Positions 8,757 through 18,776 of a DNA stretch of 64,000 nt are shown here, in pieces. Within the stretch, counting starts at the first letter, position 1. Every line of letters begins with the position of its first letter. The stretch spans positions 5,704,001 through 5,768,000 of the forward strand of contig NZ_JAOQNK010000001.1 of NCBI RefSeq assembly GCF_025961315.1, written 5' to 3'. The stretch comes from Sphingobacterium kitahiroshimense (GTDB lineage Bacteria > Bacteroidota > Bacteroidia > Sphingobacteriales > Sphingobacteriaceae). Made by a program: the position numbers and the translations under genes. The notes under the pieces were generated by a model. The model did no database searches and had not been told where the DNA came from. It saw only the letters and a program-made list of their open reading frames with translations.

Positions 8757-9337
8757 TTCGCTATAACGGGATTAAAGAATTCTGGTTTTAGTTTCTTAAA
8801 GATATATCCGGTTGCCATACCGATCAGTATCCCTAAAATTGCTCCACATAAGATATCAAACGGATAGTGAACACCCACGTATATCTGTGAAACAGAAATT
8901 AATGTTGCCCATGTGATACATAACCACATCGCATGCTTCCATTTTCTTCTGAATAATGCGATCCAGAAAAATGCTAAAGCAAAATGATTGGTGGCATGAG
9001 AAGAGGTAAAGCTAAAGCCTGAACCACATCTCACACGGATATTGACCTCTTCTTTAAATACGATATCATTGCAAGGACGAACCCGTTTAACTGATTTCTT
9101 GATTAAGTGAGAAGAGACTGCATCAGAAGCTCCGAATGTAGCTAATGTCATAACAACAATCAGGATGCCCGTTTTACCATATGTTTTAATAAAGAAAATA
9201 ACTAAAAAGAGGTATAAAGGAGCCCAAGTATATGGATTTCTTAAAATTGGAAGTAGCCAGTCAAATACCGGATTACTTAATCCCTGATTAATGGCTAAAA
9301 AAATTTCTTGATCAATATGTACTATTTGGTCAATCAT
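8753..9337 (-). CDS. PAP2-family membrane phosphatase
   Basis: The 194-residue membrane protein has the three PAP2 motifs in order: KKSVKRVRP (near 105-113), SSHATNHFA (about 131-139, in place of PSGH) and SQIYVGVHYPFD (about 164-175). The third motif normally begins S-R; here the arginine is glutamine, while the catalytic His and Asp are kept. Family members dephosphorylate lipid phosphates such as undecaprenyl pyrophosphate or phosphatidylglycerol phosphate. It is co-transcribed with the ZIP gene; a functional link between them is not obvious. Confidence 0.88.
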   Translation of the reverse strand: MIDQIVHIDQEIFLAINQGLSNPVFDWLLPILRNPYTWAPLYLFLVIFFIKTYGKTGILIVVMTLATFGASDAVSSHLIKKSVKRVRPCNDIVFKEEVNIRVRCGSGFSFTSSHATNHFALAFFWIALFRRKWKHAMWLCITWATLISVSQIYVGVHYPFDILCGAILGILIGMATGYIFKKLKPEFFNPVIAK

Positions 9338-9389
9338 GTTGCTGTATTAAAGTGAAATTATTTGATAACAGTTCTTCGTGATCTGAATC

Positions 9390-9397
9390 CAAATGTA
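9390..9397 (-). promoter_or_regulatory. -7 promoter element (TACATTTG) of PAP2-ZIP
   Basis: A consensus element on the minus strand, 52 nt upstream of the PAP2 ATG, in the 203-bp gap before glmM. Confidence 0.5.
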
Positions 9398-9540
9398 TAA
9401 ATAATTTCAATTTGATGCGGATATATATGTAAAAGAAACAATGTTGCAACAAAAGTATGTTAATTATTTCAGAAAAGGAAACGCTTTATTATAAATATTT
9501 GGACTATTGTTTTATTTTTACGGAATAAACGTAATTTAAC

Positions 9541-10923
9541 ATGACTTTAATTAAATCAATATCTGGTATTAGAGGTACCATTGGTGGTCGTTCTGGAGAA
9601 GGGTTGACACCTATCGATATCGTGAAGTTCACGGCAGCTTATGGTAAGATCATTGTGAATCAGACTGGAATTAACAAGATTGTTGTTGGTCGTGATGCAC
9701 GAGTTTCCGGTGAAATGGTCAGTAATTTGGTTATTGGTACTTTACAGAGTATTGGTGTAGATGTGATTGATTTGGGCTTATCCACAACTCCTACAGTTGA
9801 GATTGCGGTTCCTAAAGAAAATGCTGGTGGCGGCATCATCCTAACGGCGTCTCATAATCCAGGTCAATGGAATGCTTTAAAATTATTAAATGCTAAAGGT
9901 GAATTTATCAATGACGCCGAAGGTAAGCAAGTACTGGCATTAGGTGAAAGCTTAGATTTTGATTTTTCAGAATTCGAAGATTTGGGAACAGTTCATAAAG
10001 ACACAAGCTACATGCAGAAACATATTGATGAGGTTTTAGCGTTGGATCTGGTAGATGTAGAAGCTGTTAAAAATGCAAATTTCAAAATTGCAGTGGATGC
10101 CGTTAATAGCACAGGAGGTTTGTTCATTCCTGCTTTATTAGAAGCACTAGGAGTAGAAACAATTTATAAAATTCATTGTGAGCCTGATGGTAAATTTCAA
10201 CATAACCCTGAACCGCTAAAAGAAAATCTTACAGATCTTTCTAAGGCAGTATTGGAAAATGGAGCTGATTTAGGTATTGCAGTAGATCCAGATGTTGACC
10301 GTTTGGTTTTCATGATGGAAGATGGTGATTTATTTGGTGAAGAATATACCTTGGTAGCAGTATCAGATTATATTTTGCAACATACAAAAGGAAATACAGT
10401 TTCGAATTTATCTTCAACAAGAGCATTGCGCGATGTAACTGTTAAACATGGAGGTCAATATTTTGCGGCCGCAGTTGGTGAAGTGAATGTAGTGACAAAA
10501 ATGAAAGAAGTGAATGCCGTTATCGGTGGAGAGGGTAATGGCGGTGTAATTTACCCGGCATCACACTACGGTCGCGATTCACTGGTTGGTGTAGCAATAT
10601 TTTTAACACATTTAGCAAAGTTGGGTAAAAAGGTATCTGCATATAGAGCCGAATTGCCGCAATACTTTATGTCTAAGAATAAAATCACATTAACTCCAGA
10701 ATTGGACATTGATGATCTTTTAGCAAAAATGGAAGCAAAATATAAGCATGAAGAGCATTCAACTATTGATGGATTGAAGATTGATTTTGAAAATGAGTGG
10801 GTTCACTTACGCAAATCAAATACAGAGCCGATTATTCGTATCTATTCTGAAGGTCCTACAGCTGAAGCCGCAGAAGCAATTGCACAAAAAATAATAGCTG
10901 AGATCGAAGAAATTATTAAGTAA
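9541..10923 (+). CDS. glmM: Phosphoglucosamine mutase (GlmM-type phosphohexomutase)
   Basis: The 460-residue protein has the alpha-D-phosphohexomutase motifs: phosphoserine loop TASHNPGQWNALK (about 100-112), metal loop DPDVDRLV (about 249-256), sugar loop GEGNGG near 337, and C-terminal phosphate-binding loop RKSNTEPIIRIYSE (about 423-436). In Bacteroidota this subgroup is assigned to glucosamine-6-P to glucosamine-1-P conversion for peptidoglycan and LPS; a phosphomannomutase role is the alternative. Stand-alone gene with a strong terminator. Confidence 0.88.
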   Translation: MTLIKSISGIRGTIGGRSGEGLTPIDIVKFTAAYGKIIVNQTGINKIVVGRDARVSGEMVSNLVIGTLQSIGVDVIDLGLSTTPTVEIAVPKENAGGGIILTASHNPGQWNALKLLNAKGEFINDAEGKQVLALGESLDFDFSEFEDLGTVHKDTSYMQKHIDEVLALDLVDVEAVKNANFKIAVDAVNSTGGLFIPALLEALGVETIYKIHCEPDGKFQHNPEPLKENLTDLSKAVLENGADLGIAVDPDVDRLVFMMEDGDLFGEEYTLVAVSDYILQHTKGNTVSNLSSTRALRDVTVKHGGQYFAAAVGEVNVVTKMKEVNAVIGGEGNGGVIYPASHYGRDSLVGVAIFLTHLAKLGKKVSAYRAELPQYFMSKNKITLTPELDIDDLLAKMEAKYKHEEHSTIDGLKIDFENEWVHLRKSNTEPIIRIYSEGPTAEAAEAIAQKIIAEIEEIIK

Positions 10924-10946
10924 TTTTTAAGATTATTTTATTTTTA

Positions 10947-10983
10947 AAGCCTCCAGAAACTCATGCTTCTGGAGGCTTAGTTT
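10947..10983 (+). terminator. glmM terminator
   Basis: A perfect 12-bp stem (AAGCCTCCAGAA / TTCTGGAGGCTT), 8-nt loop, followed by AGTTTTT. Confidence 0.85.
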
Positions 10984-11213
10984 TTGATACTATTCCTACC
11001 TATTATCTGTCTTTATTTATTAAAGGTGTATAATTTTTTATAAGATAGGAAAGAGTTTATTGATCGAAATATCCTGTTTTAAGCCACTTGTTCCTAATGA
11101 TACACAAAATTCTGTATCTGTAAATTTAACTCTTTAAATGAGCTGAAACGGATCTACTTTCGAGTTTTTTAGGGTTTGCTCGCTTAAATCAGTTTTTTAT
11201 AAGTATTAACGAA

Positions 11214-11248
11214 ATATGCCCTAAAAGTATTTCACTTTTAGGGCATAT
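11214..11248 (-). terminator. Inverted repeat, probable terminator of the M60 peptidase gene
   Basis: A perfect 14-bp stem (ATATGCCCTAAAAG and its complement) with a 7-nt loop; the T-tract on either side is weak. Confidence 0.55.
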
Positions 11249-11290
11249 CTGCATCTTATTTTTATAAGTTGCTTTTACGTCTGTTTTATA

Positions 11291-12874
11291 TTAATCTGTC
11301 AGCGTAGAGATATCCATATCTGGCTTTGGAAGATTAAGTTGTTGAATTTCTTTTTTGCACTTATCAACCATTTCTTGTGTCATTTCGTATGTATAATTAC
11401 CATAATCATCATAAGTAAATTTTCCAACATGGAAGAAGCCATACAGATCAAAGAAATCTGTGAGATCAAGTTTTGCGACCTGAGATGCTGTTTTTACAAA
11501 ATTCAATTGGTGTACAGCAGGGTTGTTTCCACGATCGCCCATTACTTGACCGCCACCGCGTCTGCTTCTACGTTCAGGATTCTGTTTGCGGAAAGCTTCA
11601 AATAAATCAGGATAAAAATTAGGATTTTTACCTTGATTTGCGAAATACAGTTGAAGTTGCCAGAAAGGTACTAAGCGATTGAATACATCTGGATCCTGTA
11701 GGTAACTTATTTTACCATTAATGATACTTTCTCTGGATTTTTTGTAATTACCTTGTTCTGAAAGACGGCTTTTATTGCCATAAGAAGTTGTTACATAAAG
11801 GGAGAAAATATTATTACTTACTTCACCCAATCCTCCCCAGTTCAAATAAGGTCTTAATTGATGTACGTGTCCTACTTCATGTGAAAACCCCCAACATGGA
11901 TCCCCTTTGATTACGCGGGCCGGGTCTACAACAAGAGGCATTGCATTGCCAGGATCCGTACCCATATAAGCAACTCCATCTCCGTCACGGAACATGTAAT
12001 AATTATAATTTACACGCGAGAGAATTTTGTTTTCAGGGACTTTGTTATATTTAATAAGTCCCATAATACGATGCTGTCTGTAAATAAGAGAATCATAATT
12101 ACTGATCAGCTCGACACCTTTTCCATAAGCATACTTTTTAATATCGGCAGCAGGGTAGGCAATCTGAATGTGTCGACCTTTGGCATCAATAACCGGATAT
12201 ACAGCCTGATCTACCAATTTGTTCCAATCTTGATCATTGTTTTTCGTAATATCAAAGTAACCATTAACTGGGCTACCAATAAAATGTACACTGATTGCTT
12301 TTTCTTTTTTAGGATTTTCGGAGAAATAATCGATATAAGCTAGGCCGTCGAAATCTTTGACATCAATGATGTTGATACCATTTTTGAGTTTAAATTCTTG
12401 CTTTACAATACCCCATCCCTTTGGGTCTTTGGTCGGATCCATTCCTTCGGGAGCTCGGCGGTTCCAATTTGGAATGATCAATTTAACTTCATTATCTGCA
12501 GCGATATGATCGACAGATATGATATGGCGACCTATAGGCAGATAAATTCCGGTTATATTTTCATATTTGCTGTATCCATCACCGATCATTAAGTTATGAC
12601 CTAAGGTTGAAGGGCTAAGGATAGCATTGTATTCTGCAAACCTGTACTTTTGATCATATTGATTATTTAATAAGGAGGTGGCAACCTGTTTGACCTGTGG
12701 ATTTTTAATTTTATCAAGATCAGATTTTTTGATTCCTTTTTTTAGCTTAACGGCTAAAGGAGTTTCGAATACTTGTAAGTCTTGATAAGCGTCTGCATAG
12801 TCTTTAGCAGATTGCGCATGTAGACTACTTATCGTACCGGCAAGCAGTAATAAAGTAATGAATTTTAGCTTCAT
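11291..12874 (-). CDS. Secreted M60-like (enhancin-type) zinc metallopeptidase
   Basis: The 527-residue protein begins with a Sec signal peptide (cleavage near SLHA-Q, residue 20). An N-terminal beta-rich part (about 85-200) precedes the peptidase domain. The gluzincin signature HEVGH is at 332-336, with the expected third ligand glutamate at E351 (GLGEVSNNIFS), matching the HExxH-x(8-28)-E pattern of peptidase M60. Known M60 enzymes cleave mucins and other O-glycoproteins; here the substrate is unknown and no carbohydrate-binding module was recognised. Isolated gene. Confidence 0.88.
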   Translation of the reverse strand: MKLKFITLLLLAGTISSLHAQSAKDYADAYQDLQVFETPLAVKLKKGIKKSDLDKIKNPQVKQVATSLLNNQYDQKYRFAEYNAILSPSTLGHNLMIGDGYSKYENITGIYLPIGRHIISVDHIAADNEVKLIIPNWNRRAPEGMDPTKDPKGWGIVKQEFKLKNGINIIDVKDFDGLAYIDYFSENPKKEKAISVHFIGSPVNGYFDITKNNDQDWNKLVDQAVYPVIDAKGRHIQIAYPAADIKKYAYGKGVELISNYDSLIYRQHRIMGLIKYNKVPENKILSRVNYNYYMFRDGDGVAYMGTDPGNAMPLVVDPARVIKGDPCWGFSHEVGHVHQLRPYLNWGGLGEVSNNIFSLYVTTSYGNKSRLSEQGNYKKSRESIINGKISYLQDPDVFNRLVPFWQLQLYFANQGKNPNFYPDLFEAFRKQNPERRSRRGGGQVMGDRGNNPAVHQLNFVKTASQVAKLDLTDFFDLYGFFHVGKFTYDDYGNYTYEMTQEMVDKCKKEIQQLNLPKPDMDISTLTD

Positions 12875-12999
12875 ATTTAGATGGTTAGTTGAAGTGCTAA
12901 AATATCAAATTGTGCTAACATTAAAGCATTTTTCAATTGTAAGATTATTGTTAAGATTGTAGCTTCAACTGGCAGTGTTTTTAGCGATTTGAAATAGCT

Positions 13000-13049
13000 T
13001 ATAATCAAGAAAGCCTTTCAAAATGAATTGAAAGGCTTTCTTGATTATA
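13000..13049 (-). terminator. Long perfect hairpin terminating the RND efflux operon
   Basis: A 21-bp perfect stem with an 8-nt loop (13021-13028), just after the RND gene on the minus strand. Confidence 0.8.
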
Positions 13050-13068
13050 TTGAGATAAATTTTAATGT

Positions 13069-16000
13069 TTAGTGGGCAGATAAATTTTTAGCTTTTTCTT
13101 CATCAAAATTAGCTTCTAACTCGGCTAATTTCTTTTTACCATAAGCCAGTCGTGTGATCACAACGAACAGTACTGGAACGATAAAGATTGCTAAAACTGT
13201 CGCTGCAGACATACCACCAAATACTGTCCAGCCAATTGTTTGGCGAGAAATGGCTCCGGCGCCAGTCGATAACATCAAAGGAATAATACCTAAGATAAAT
13301 GCAAAAGATGTCATGATAATAGGACGTAGACGAAGCTTAACAGCATCTAATGTTGCCTCATATAAGTTCATTCCGATATCTACACGTTCTTTAGCAAACT
13401 CAACAATTAGAATCGCATTTTTAGCCGCTAAACCAATAATTGCAACTAAACCAATTTGCGCGTAGATATTATTATCTAATGCTGGAATCAATGTTAATGT
13501 TAAAATTGCTCCAAATACCCCTAGTGGTACCGATAATAAAATTGAGAATGGAACAGACCAACTTTCATAAAGCGCAGCTAGTAGCAAGAATACAAACAGA
13601 ATACATAATCCAAAGATCATAATAGTCATATTTCCAGATTTTGTTTCTTGTAAAGCCAATCCTGAGAAATCATAACTATAACCGTTCGGCAATGTTTCTG
13701 CGGCAACTTCCTGAAGCGCTCTGATGGCATCACCGGACGAATAACCAGGCGCAGCACTACCACTGACCTCTATACTTCTAAAGATGTTATAGTGATTGAT
13801 AATAGCTGGATTCTGAACAAGGTTCCAAGTAACCAATGAACTTAAAGGAACAGATTCACCGCGAGCATTATTAACATATAATTTGTTGATGTCCTCAATG
13901 TTCATACGGTAATCTTTATCCGCCTGAGATACAACCCTAAAGTTACGTCCGTATCTTGTAAAATCATTAATATAAGAAGATCCAAGGTATGCAGATATAG
14001 TGGTATATATTGTCGAAACAGGAACCCCCATTTTCTTCGCTTGCTCTCTATTAACAGATAACTTGTAATTTGGAGTTTTTGTGTTAAATAGGGTATAGGC
14101 CATACCGATTTCAGGTCTCTGATTGGCTGCAGCTAAGAATTTACCAACTACACCTTCGAAGACTTTGATATCTACGGTCTGTTGATCTTGAATCATTAAA
14201 CTGAAACCACCAGAAGTACCAAGACCAGGAATCGCAGGAGGAGTAACAGCGAGTACACGTGCTTTACTATAGCCAGCATATTTACCCATGATACCACCCG
14301 TAATTTGGTTAGCAGTACGCTTTCTATCTTTCCAAGGTTTTAGAGAAACGAAAACTGTCGCTACGTTAGGCTGGAAAGCTCTGTTCAAAATATTGATACC
14401 GGCAATAGCCGTAATATCTTTAATCTCTGGATAATCTTTACGTAATTCTTGCTCTACTTCATTTAAAATTTCTTTTGTACGTGTTGTAGACGAACCTTCT
14501 GGCAAGGTAATACCGGCAAAGAACATCCCATTATCTTCACCAGGAATAAATCCAGTTGGTTTTTTATTAAACATATATCCTGTACCAATGAAGATACAAA
14601 GTAAGATGATTAACGCCATAGGAGCCTTTTTGATACAGTATTTTACACCATTCGAATATTTGTTCGTTACTCTTTCGAACCAGATATTAAACTTGTAGAA
14701 AAACTTATTAAGACCTTTCGCTTCCGAGTGAACTGCTGTTGGTCTTAACATGATCGAACATAATGCCGGTGTTAATGACAGGGCAATAAATGCGGACAGC
14801 ATAACCGAAACGGCAATCGTTATGGAGAATTGTTGATACAATTGACCCACCATACCCGGGATAAATCCTACAGGAACGAATACTGCAGAAAGAATCAAAG
14901 CAATGGCAATAACCGGAGCTGTAATGTCTTTCATGGCACGACGCGTTGCATCTGCTGCCGACATCTTATAATGATCTATGTAATGCTGCACAGCCTCAAC
15001 CACTACAATCGCATCATCGACCACAATACCAATAGCAAGCACGAATGCTAATAAAGTTAAGTTATTGATCGAGAAACCGAATAATAAGAAGAAAATAAAT
15101 GTACCAACAATAGATACAGGAATCGCTAATACAGGAATTAGTGTTGCTCTCCATGACTGTAAGAAGAAGAATACAACTAAAGTTACTAATAGTAAAGCTT
15201 CAATCAAAGTGTGAATAACTGATTCAATGGAAGCATTAACAACAGAAATTGTCTCATAACCGACAACATAGTCAACATCATCAGGGAATGATTTTTTTAA
15301 TCTTTCCAATGCGGTATAGATACCCTCTGCAGATTGCACAGCATTACCTCCTGGAGTTTGAGAAACCATCATACCAGAAGAAGTCATACCATTTACACGC
15401 GTACTTGTTGCATAACTGAATTGACCCAATTCTATTCTCGCTACATCTTTTAATAAAACAATTGATCCATCGGTATTCGATTTCACAATGATTTCTTCAA
15501 AATCCTGTACCGAAGATAAATCTGAATCCGTAATCACTGGGTATTCAAATACCTGATCTGATTTTTGCGGAGTAGAACCTACCGATCCTCCCGGAATTCT
15601 TAAGTTTTGTTCAGCAATTGCTGCAGATACATCTGCAGGAGTTAGATTTAAATTCGTTAATTTATTGGCATCTAACCAAACGCGCATGGAGAATGGCTGT
15701 CCAAAAGCGGTAACCTCACCAACACCAGTGATACGTAATAATGCATCTTTGATGTATAAATTGGCATAGTTATCTAAAAACTTAGCATCGCGAGTACCTT
15801 TTGGTGATACCAGTGAAACAAGCATTAAGATATCTGTATTCGCTTTACGTGTCGTTACTCCTAAACGTTTAACAGCTTCGGGTAACGCAGGTTCAGCAAT
15901 ACCCACACGGTTTTGAACGTCTAATGTAGCAATATCAATATCAGTACCAACTTCAAAAGTTACGGTAATCTGTGATTGACCATTCGATGTACTGTTCGAG

Positions 16001-16239
16001 GACATGTAAAGCATGCCCGGTGTACCATTAATTTGACTCTCAATAGGAGTCGTTACTGTTTGCTCAACAGTTTGAGCATCCGCGCCAGTGTAGTTTGCTG
16101 TTACTGAAACAGTTGGTGGGGCTACGGATGGATATTGACTGATCGGCAATGACACAATTGAAATTCCACCTACGATCATAATCAATAGGGAAATCACAAT
16201 GGCAGTGACGGGTCTTTTTATAAAAACTTCTGAAATCAT
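13069..16239 (-). CDS. RND multidrug efflux permease (HAE1 family, AcrB-like)
   Basis: The 1056-residue protein has the RND layout: TM1 at the N-terminus (MISEVFIKRPVTAIVISLL), two large periplasmic loops and 12 membrane helices. Proton-relay residues are present: the Asp pair in GIVVDDAIVVVEA near 407, and the Lys in AAKNAILIVEFAKE in the second half. It forms the inner-membrane pump of a tripartite exporter with the adaptor and TolC-like genes upstream (33-nt and 25-nt gaps). HAE1 pumps export hydrophobic and amphiphilic compounds; specificity is unknown. Confidence 0.95.
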   Translation of the reverse strand: MISEVFIKRPVTAIVISLLIMIVGGISIVSLPISQYPSVAPPTVSVTANYTGADAQTVEQTVTTPIESQINGTPGMLYMSSNSTSNGQSQITVTFEVGTDIDIATLDVQNRVGIAEPALPEAVKRLGVTTRKANTDILMLVSLVSPKGTRDAKFLDNYANLYIKDALLRITGVGEVTAFGQPFSMRVWLDANKLTNLNLTPADVSAAIAEQNLRIPGGSVGSTPQKSDQVFEYPVITDSDLSSVQDFEEIIVKSNTDGSIVLLKDVARIELGQFSYATSTRVNGMTSSGMMVSQTPGGNAVQSAEGIYTALERLKKSFPDDVDYVVGYETISVVNASIESVIHTLIEALLLVTLVVFFFLQSWRATLIPVLAIPVSIVGTFIFFLLFGFSINNLTLLAFVLAIGIVVDDAIVVVEAVQHYIDHYKMSAADATRRAMKDITAPVIAIALILSAVFVPVGFIPGMVGQLYQQFSITIAVSVMLSAFIALSLTPALCSIMLRPTAVHSEAKGLNKFFYKFNIWFERVTNKYSNGVKYCIKKAPMALIILLCIFIGTGYMFNKKPTGFIPGEDNGMFFAGITLPEGSSTTRTKEILNEVEQELRKDYPEIKDITAIAGINILNRAFQPNVATVFVSLKPWKDRKRTANQITGGIMGKYAGYSKARVLAVTPPAIPGLGTSGGFSLMIQDQQTVDIKVFEGVVGKFLAAANQRPEIGMAYTLFNTKTPNYKLSVNREQAKKMGVPVSTIYTTISAYLGSSYINDFTRYGRNFRVVSQADKDYRMNIEDINKLYVNNARGESVPLSSLVTWNLVQNPAIINHYNIFRSIEVSGSAAPGYSSGDAIRALQEVAAETLPNGYSYDFSGLALQETKSGNMTIMIFGLCILFVFLLLAALYESWSVPFSILLSVPLGVFGAILTLTLIPALDNNIYAQIGLVAIIGLAAKNAILIVEFAKERVDIGMNLYEATLDAVKLRLRPIIMTSFAFILGIIPLMLSTGAGAISRQTIGWTVFGGMSAATVLAIFIVPVLFVVITRLAYGKKKLAELEANFDEEKAKNLSAH

Positions 16240-16272
16240 ATGTTTTTTTGTATCTTATAAAGTCTGTGAAAA

Positions 16273-17418
16273 TTATTTTTTTGGTGCAGCGGCATCAGGT
16301 GCAGCAGCAGGAGCCTCAGCAACTTTTACACCTGTTTGCACATTCATGATACCATCAACAACAATTTTCTCACCGACTTTAAGGCCTGATTTTACAACTA
16401 CTTTATCTCCTAATTTTAAACCTAGATCAACTTTACGTTGTTCAGCTTTACTGCTATCACCAACAACATAAACGTTAAATACTCCCAACTGATCTTGAAC
16501 AGCTTTATAAGGAATAACAATTTCTTCAGTTGCTGAATTCGTTTTGATGTTTAAAGATAGATTCATTCCAGCTCTCAAGACATTACCAGGGTTGTCAAAA
16601 TTAGCACGCACTCTTATCGTTCCTGTCTGTGGATCAACTGCACGGTCAATAGTGGCAATTCTTCCTGGTGCTGTATACTCCGTTCCATCCGGTAATACTG
16701 CGCCGATCTGTGCTGCAGAACCTGATTTTTGTAAGTTTACAAATTGAGGAATATCACGCTCGCTCACTTGGATTTCAACTGCCACAGGATTGATTGAAGA
16801 TACCGTATTTAATCGTGTAGTTCCAGGATTAACCAAAGCCCCAAGACGTACATCCGAAATACCTACAATACCCGCGAATGGCGCTCTTATAGTTGAACGA
16901 TTTAAGTTTGTTTGTGCTGTTGTTACAGCAGCTTGTGCACCTAAGATCTGCGCTTTTTGATTTGCCAGATCTGTTTTAGCATAATCTAAAGTTTGTTTTG
17001 CGATCGCATCTTTATCCGCTAATGCTTGGTAACGGTTTAAATCTGTTTGCACACGATCCAAATTAGATTGTGCAATTTTAAGATTTGCTCTGGCTTGATC
17101 TAAAGCCGCTGCGTAGCGAGTGCCGTCAATTTCATATAATTTTTGACCTTTGGATACCGATGCTCCATCAGTTACAAATATTTGCGTTACATAACCAGAA
17201 ACTTCAGCAAATAAATCAGCTTCATTCAAGGGTTTTACAGTAGCTGGATATGTTTGGTTTCCTGTGACAATTTCTTCTGTGGCAGTTGCTATGGAAACAG
17301 GTACAACACGCTCTGCTTGCTGTGCAGCCTGTTGTTTCTGAGCATCTTTATTGCCACATGACTGCCAGATTAGCGTAGTCCCAATAAAAAAAGCTGCTAA
17401 TAAATGTTTTTTATTCAT
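16273..17418 (-). CDS. RND periplasmic adaptor (membrane fusion protein), lipoprotein
   Basis: The 381-residue protein starts with a lipoprotein signal (AAFFIGTTLIWQSCGN, lipobox Cys near residue 21). It then shows barrel-sandwich/lipoyl halves (EVSGYVTQIFVTDGASVSKGQKLYEID, and RAPFAGIVGISDVRLGALVNPG) around an alpha-hairpin coiled coil (about 105-170), and a C-terminal Ala/Pro tail. It links the RND pump to the outer-membrane channel. Second structural gene of the operon. Confidence 0.94.
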   Translation of the reverse strand: MNKKHLLAAFFIGTTLIWQSCGNKDAQKQQAAQQAERVVPVSIATATEEIVTGNQTYPATVKPLNEADLFAEVSGYVTQIFVTDGASVSKGQKLYEIDGTRYAAALDQARANLKIAQSNLDRVQTDLNRYQALADKDAIAKQTLDYAKTDLANQKAQILGAQAAVTTAQTNLNRSTIRAPFAGIVGISDVRLGALVNPGTTRLNTVSSINPVAVEIQVSERDIPQFVNLQKSGSAAQIGAVLPDGTEYTAPGRIATIDRAVDPQTGTIRVRANFDNPGNVLRAGMNLSLNIKTNSATEEIVIPYKAVQDQLGVFNVYVVGDSSKAEQRKVDLGLKLGDKVVVKSGLKVGEKIVVDGIMNVQTGVKVAEAPAAAPDAAAPKK

Positions 17419-17443
17419 GATATTCTTGGTTTCTTAATGTTGT

Positions 17444-18772
17444 TTATTTTGTATCTACAGTTCCTAATGCTTTTTGAACATCTAGCTTGCTTGATAGAAG
17501 TGCATAAAGTGCATTTAAATAATTCAATTGACTTGTTTTAAGATCAGTCTCAGCTGTCATTAAGTCTAAGTAAGTTTTAATACCTTCATCATATTGTAAC
17601 TTAATCGTATCATAGACTTCCTTAGATAAGTCAACATTATCTCTTGATGTTTTCCAATCAATTAGGTTGGCATTATATGAAGCTGTTGCAAGTGCATATT
17701 CTGTGTTGACTTGATTTTTCAAATCTTCCATGCTTAAATCAATTCTACTTTCGCGTAGTTTGGATTGATTGATTTGATGCTTTCTTTTAAAACCTTGAAA
17801 AATTGGAATAGATACAGATAATCCAGCTACAGAGCTTGGGAAATTGTCATTATACAAATCCTTAAATTTGTTATTTCTGTAATTAAATGCATAGTTATAA
17901 AATGCGCTTACATTTGGGAGGTAGGTCCATTTATAGTATTGCGTTTCTAATTCTTGCATTTTCTTGGACGTTTCCAATTGTTGGAATTCAATTCTATTGG
18001 TTACGCTAGCAGATGAAGTCGTATCAATCAGAATCTGATTTTCCATATTCGCATTCTCAAAAGATAATGTAATATCAACTTTATGATCAACTGCTATTAA
18101 ATTTTTTAAATAATCATATTTATAACGGCGTAGTTCAATAGTCCGTTTTTCATCCGCATTTGCATTGCTTAGCGCAATTTGAGCTCTTTTGAAATCGGTT
18201 TTGTCAACCATACCAACTTCGTAGCGTACTTTAGCGTCGTTATATTGTTTTTGAAGTCTAGCAATGTTTTCACGAACAATTTTGATCTGCTCTTCACTCG
18301 TTAAAATATCATAGTAAGCCTTACTCACTTCAACCACTGTGTTGATTTTTTGACTTTCAGTGTTTTGCTTATTGGATTGACGGATAAGTGTTGCTGCTTT
18401 TGAAGCTTGCATAAGTGCCGGATTCAAAATCTGTTGATCAGCCTGTAAGGTTAAAGCACTAGCATTCTTCTGTCCTAACGCAATGTTCTGTCCACCTATA
18501 AAAGAGGTGGGAACTTTAACATTATAGTTGTAAGAACCATTAGCGTTTACCTGTGGCAACCAGCCAGACAAGGCAATGTCGATATCTTTTTCGCCAATTT
18601 CCTCATCAATTGCAGCCTGTTTCAGACTTATCTTGTTGCTAAGGGCATAGTCAATGAGTTGCTGCAAATTTGCTTTAGCAGGTAACGTCTCATTGCCTGT
18701 TTGTTGGGCATAACTAACATTGTATATTGTAGTCATGGCTGCCAAAGAAAAGGCTATTTGTCTAAACTTCAT
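17444..18772 (-). CDS. TolC-family outer-membrane efflux channel
   Basis: The 442-residue product has a signal peptide ending near SYAQQ and two repeats of long amphipathic helices rich in Gln/Asn/Ala, as in TolC/OprM proteins. The ATG at 18772 was preferred over the in-frame ATG at 18796 because it places the signal peptide at the N-terminus and avoids overlap with tetR, leaving a 4-nt gap. It forms the exit duct of the tripartite pump. Confidence 0.92.
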   Translation of the reverse strand: MKFRQIAFSLAAMTTIYNVSYAQQTGNETLPAKANLQQLIDYALSNKISLKQAAIDEEIGEKDIDIALSGWLPQVNANGSYNYNVKVPTSFIGGQNIALGQKNASALTLQADQQILNPALMQASKAATLIRQSNKQNTESQKINTVVEVSKAYYDILTSEEQIKIVRENIARLQKQYNDAKVRYEVGMVDKTDFKRAQIALSNANADEKRTIELRRYKYDYLKNLIAVDHKVDITLSFENANMENQILIDTTSSASVTNRIEFQQLETSKKMQELETQYYKWTYLPNVSAFYNYAFNYRNNKFKDLYNDNFPSSVAGLSVSIPIFQGFKRKHQINQSKLRESRIDLSMEDLKNQVNTEYALATASYNANLIDWKTSRDNVDLSKEVYDTIKLQYDEGIKTYLDLMTAETDLKTSQLNYLNALYALLSSKLDVQKALGTVDTK

Positions 18773-18776
18773 AAAA

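Larger units (their letters stand above)
10924..11290. other. 367-bp intergenic region between convergent glmM and M60 genes
   Basis: It contains the glmM terminator (10947-10983) and an inverted repeat near 11214-11248. Between them no ORF or structured RNA was recognised. Confidence 0.6.
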
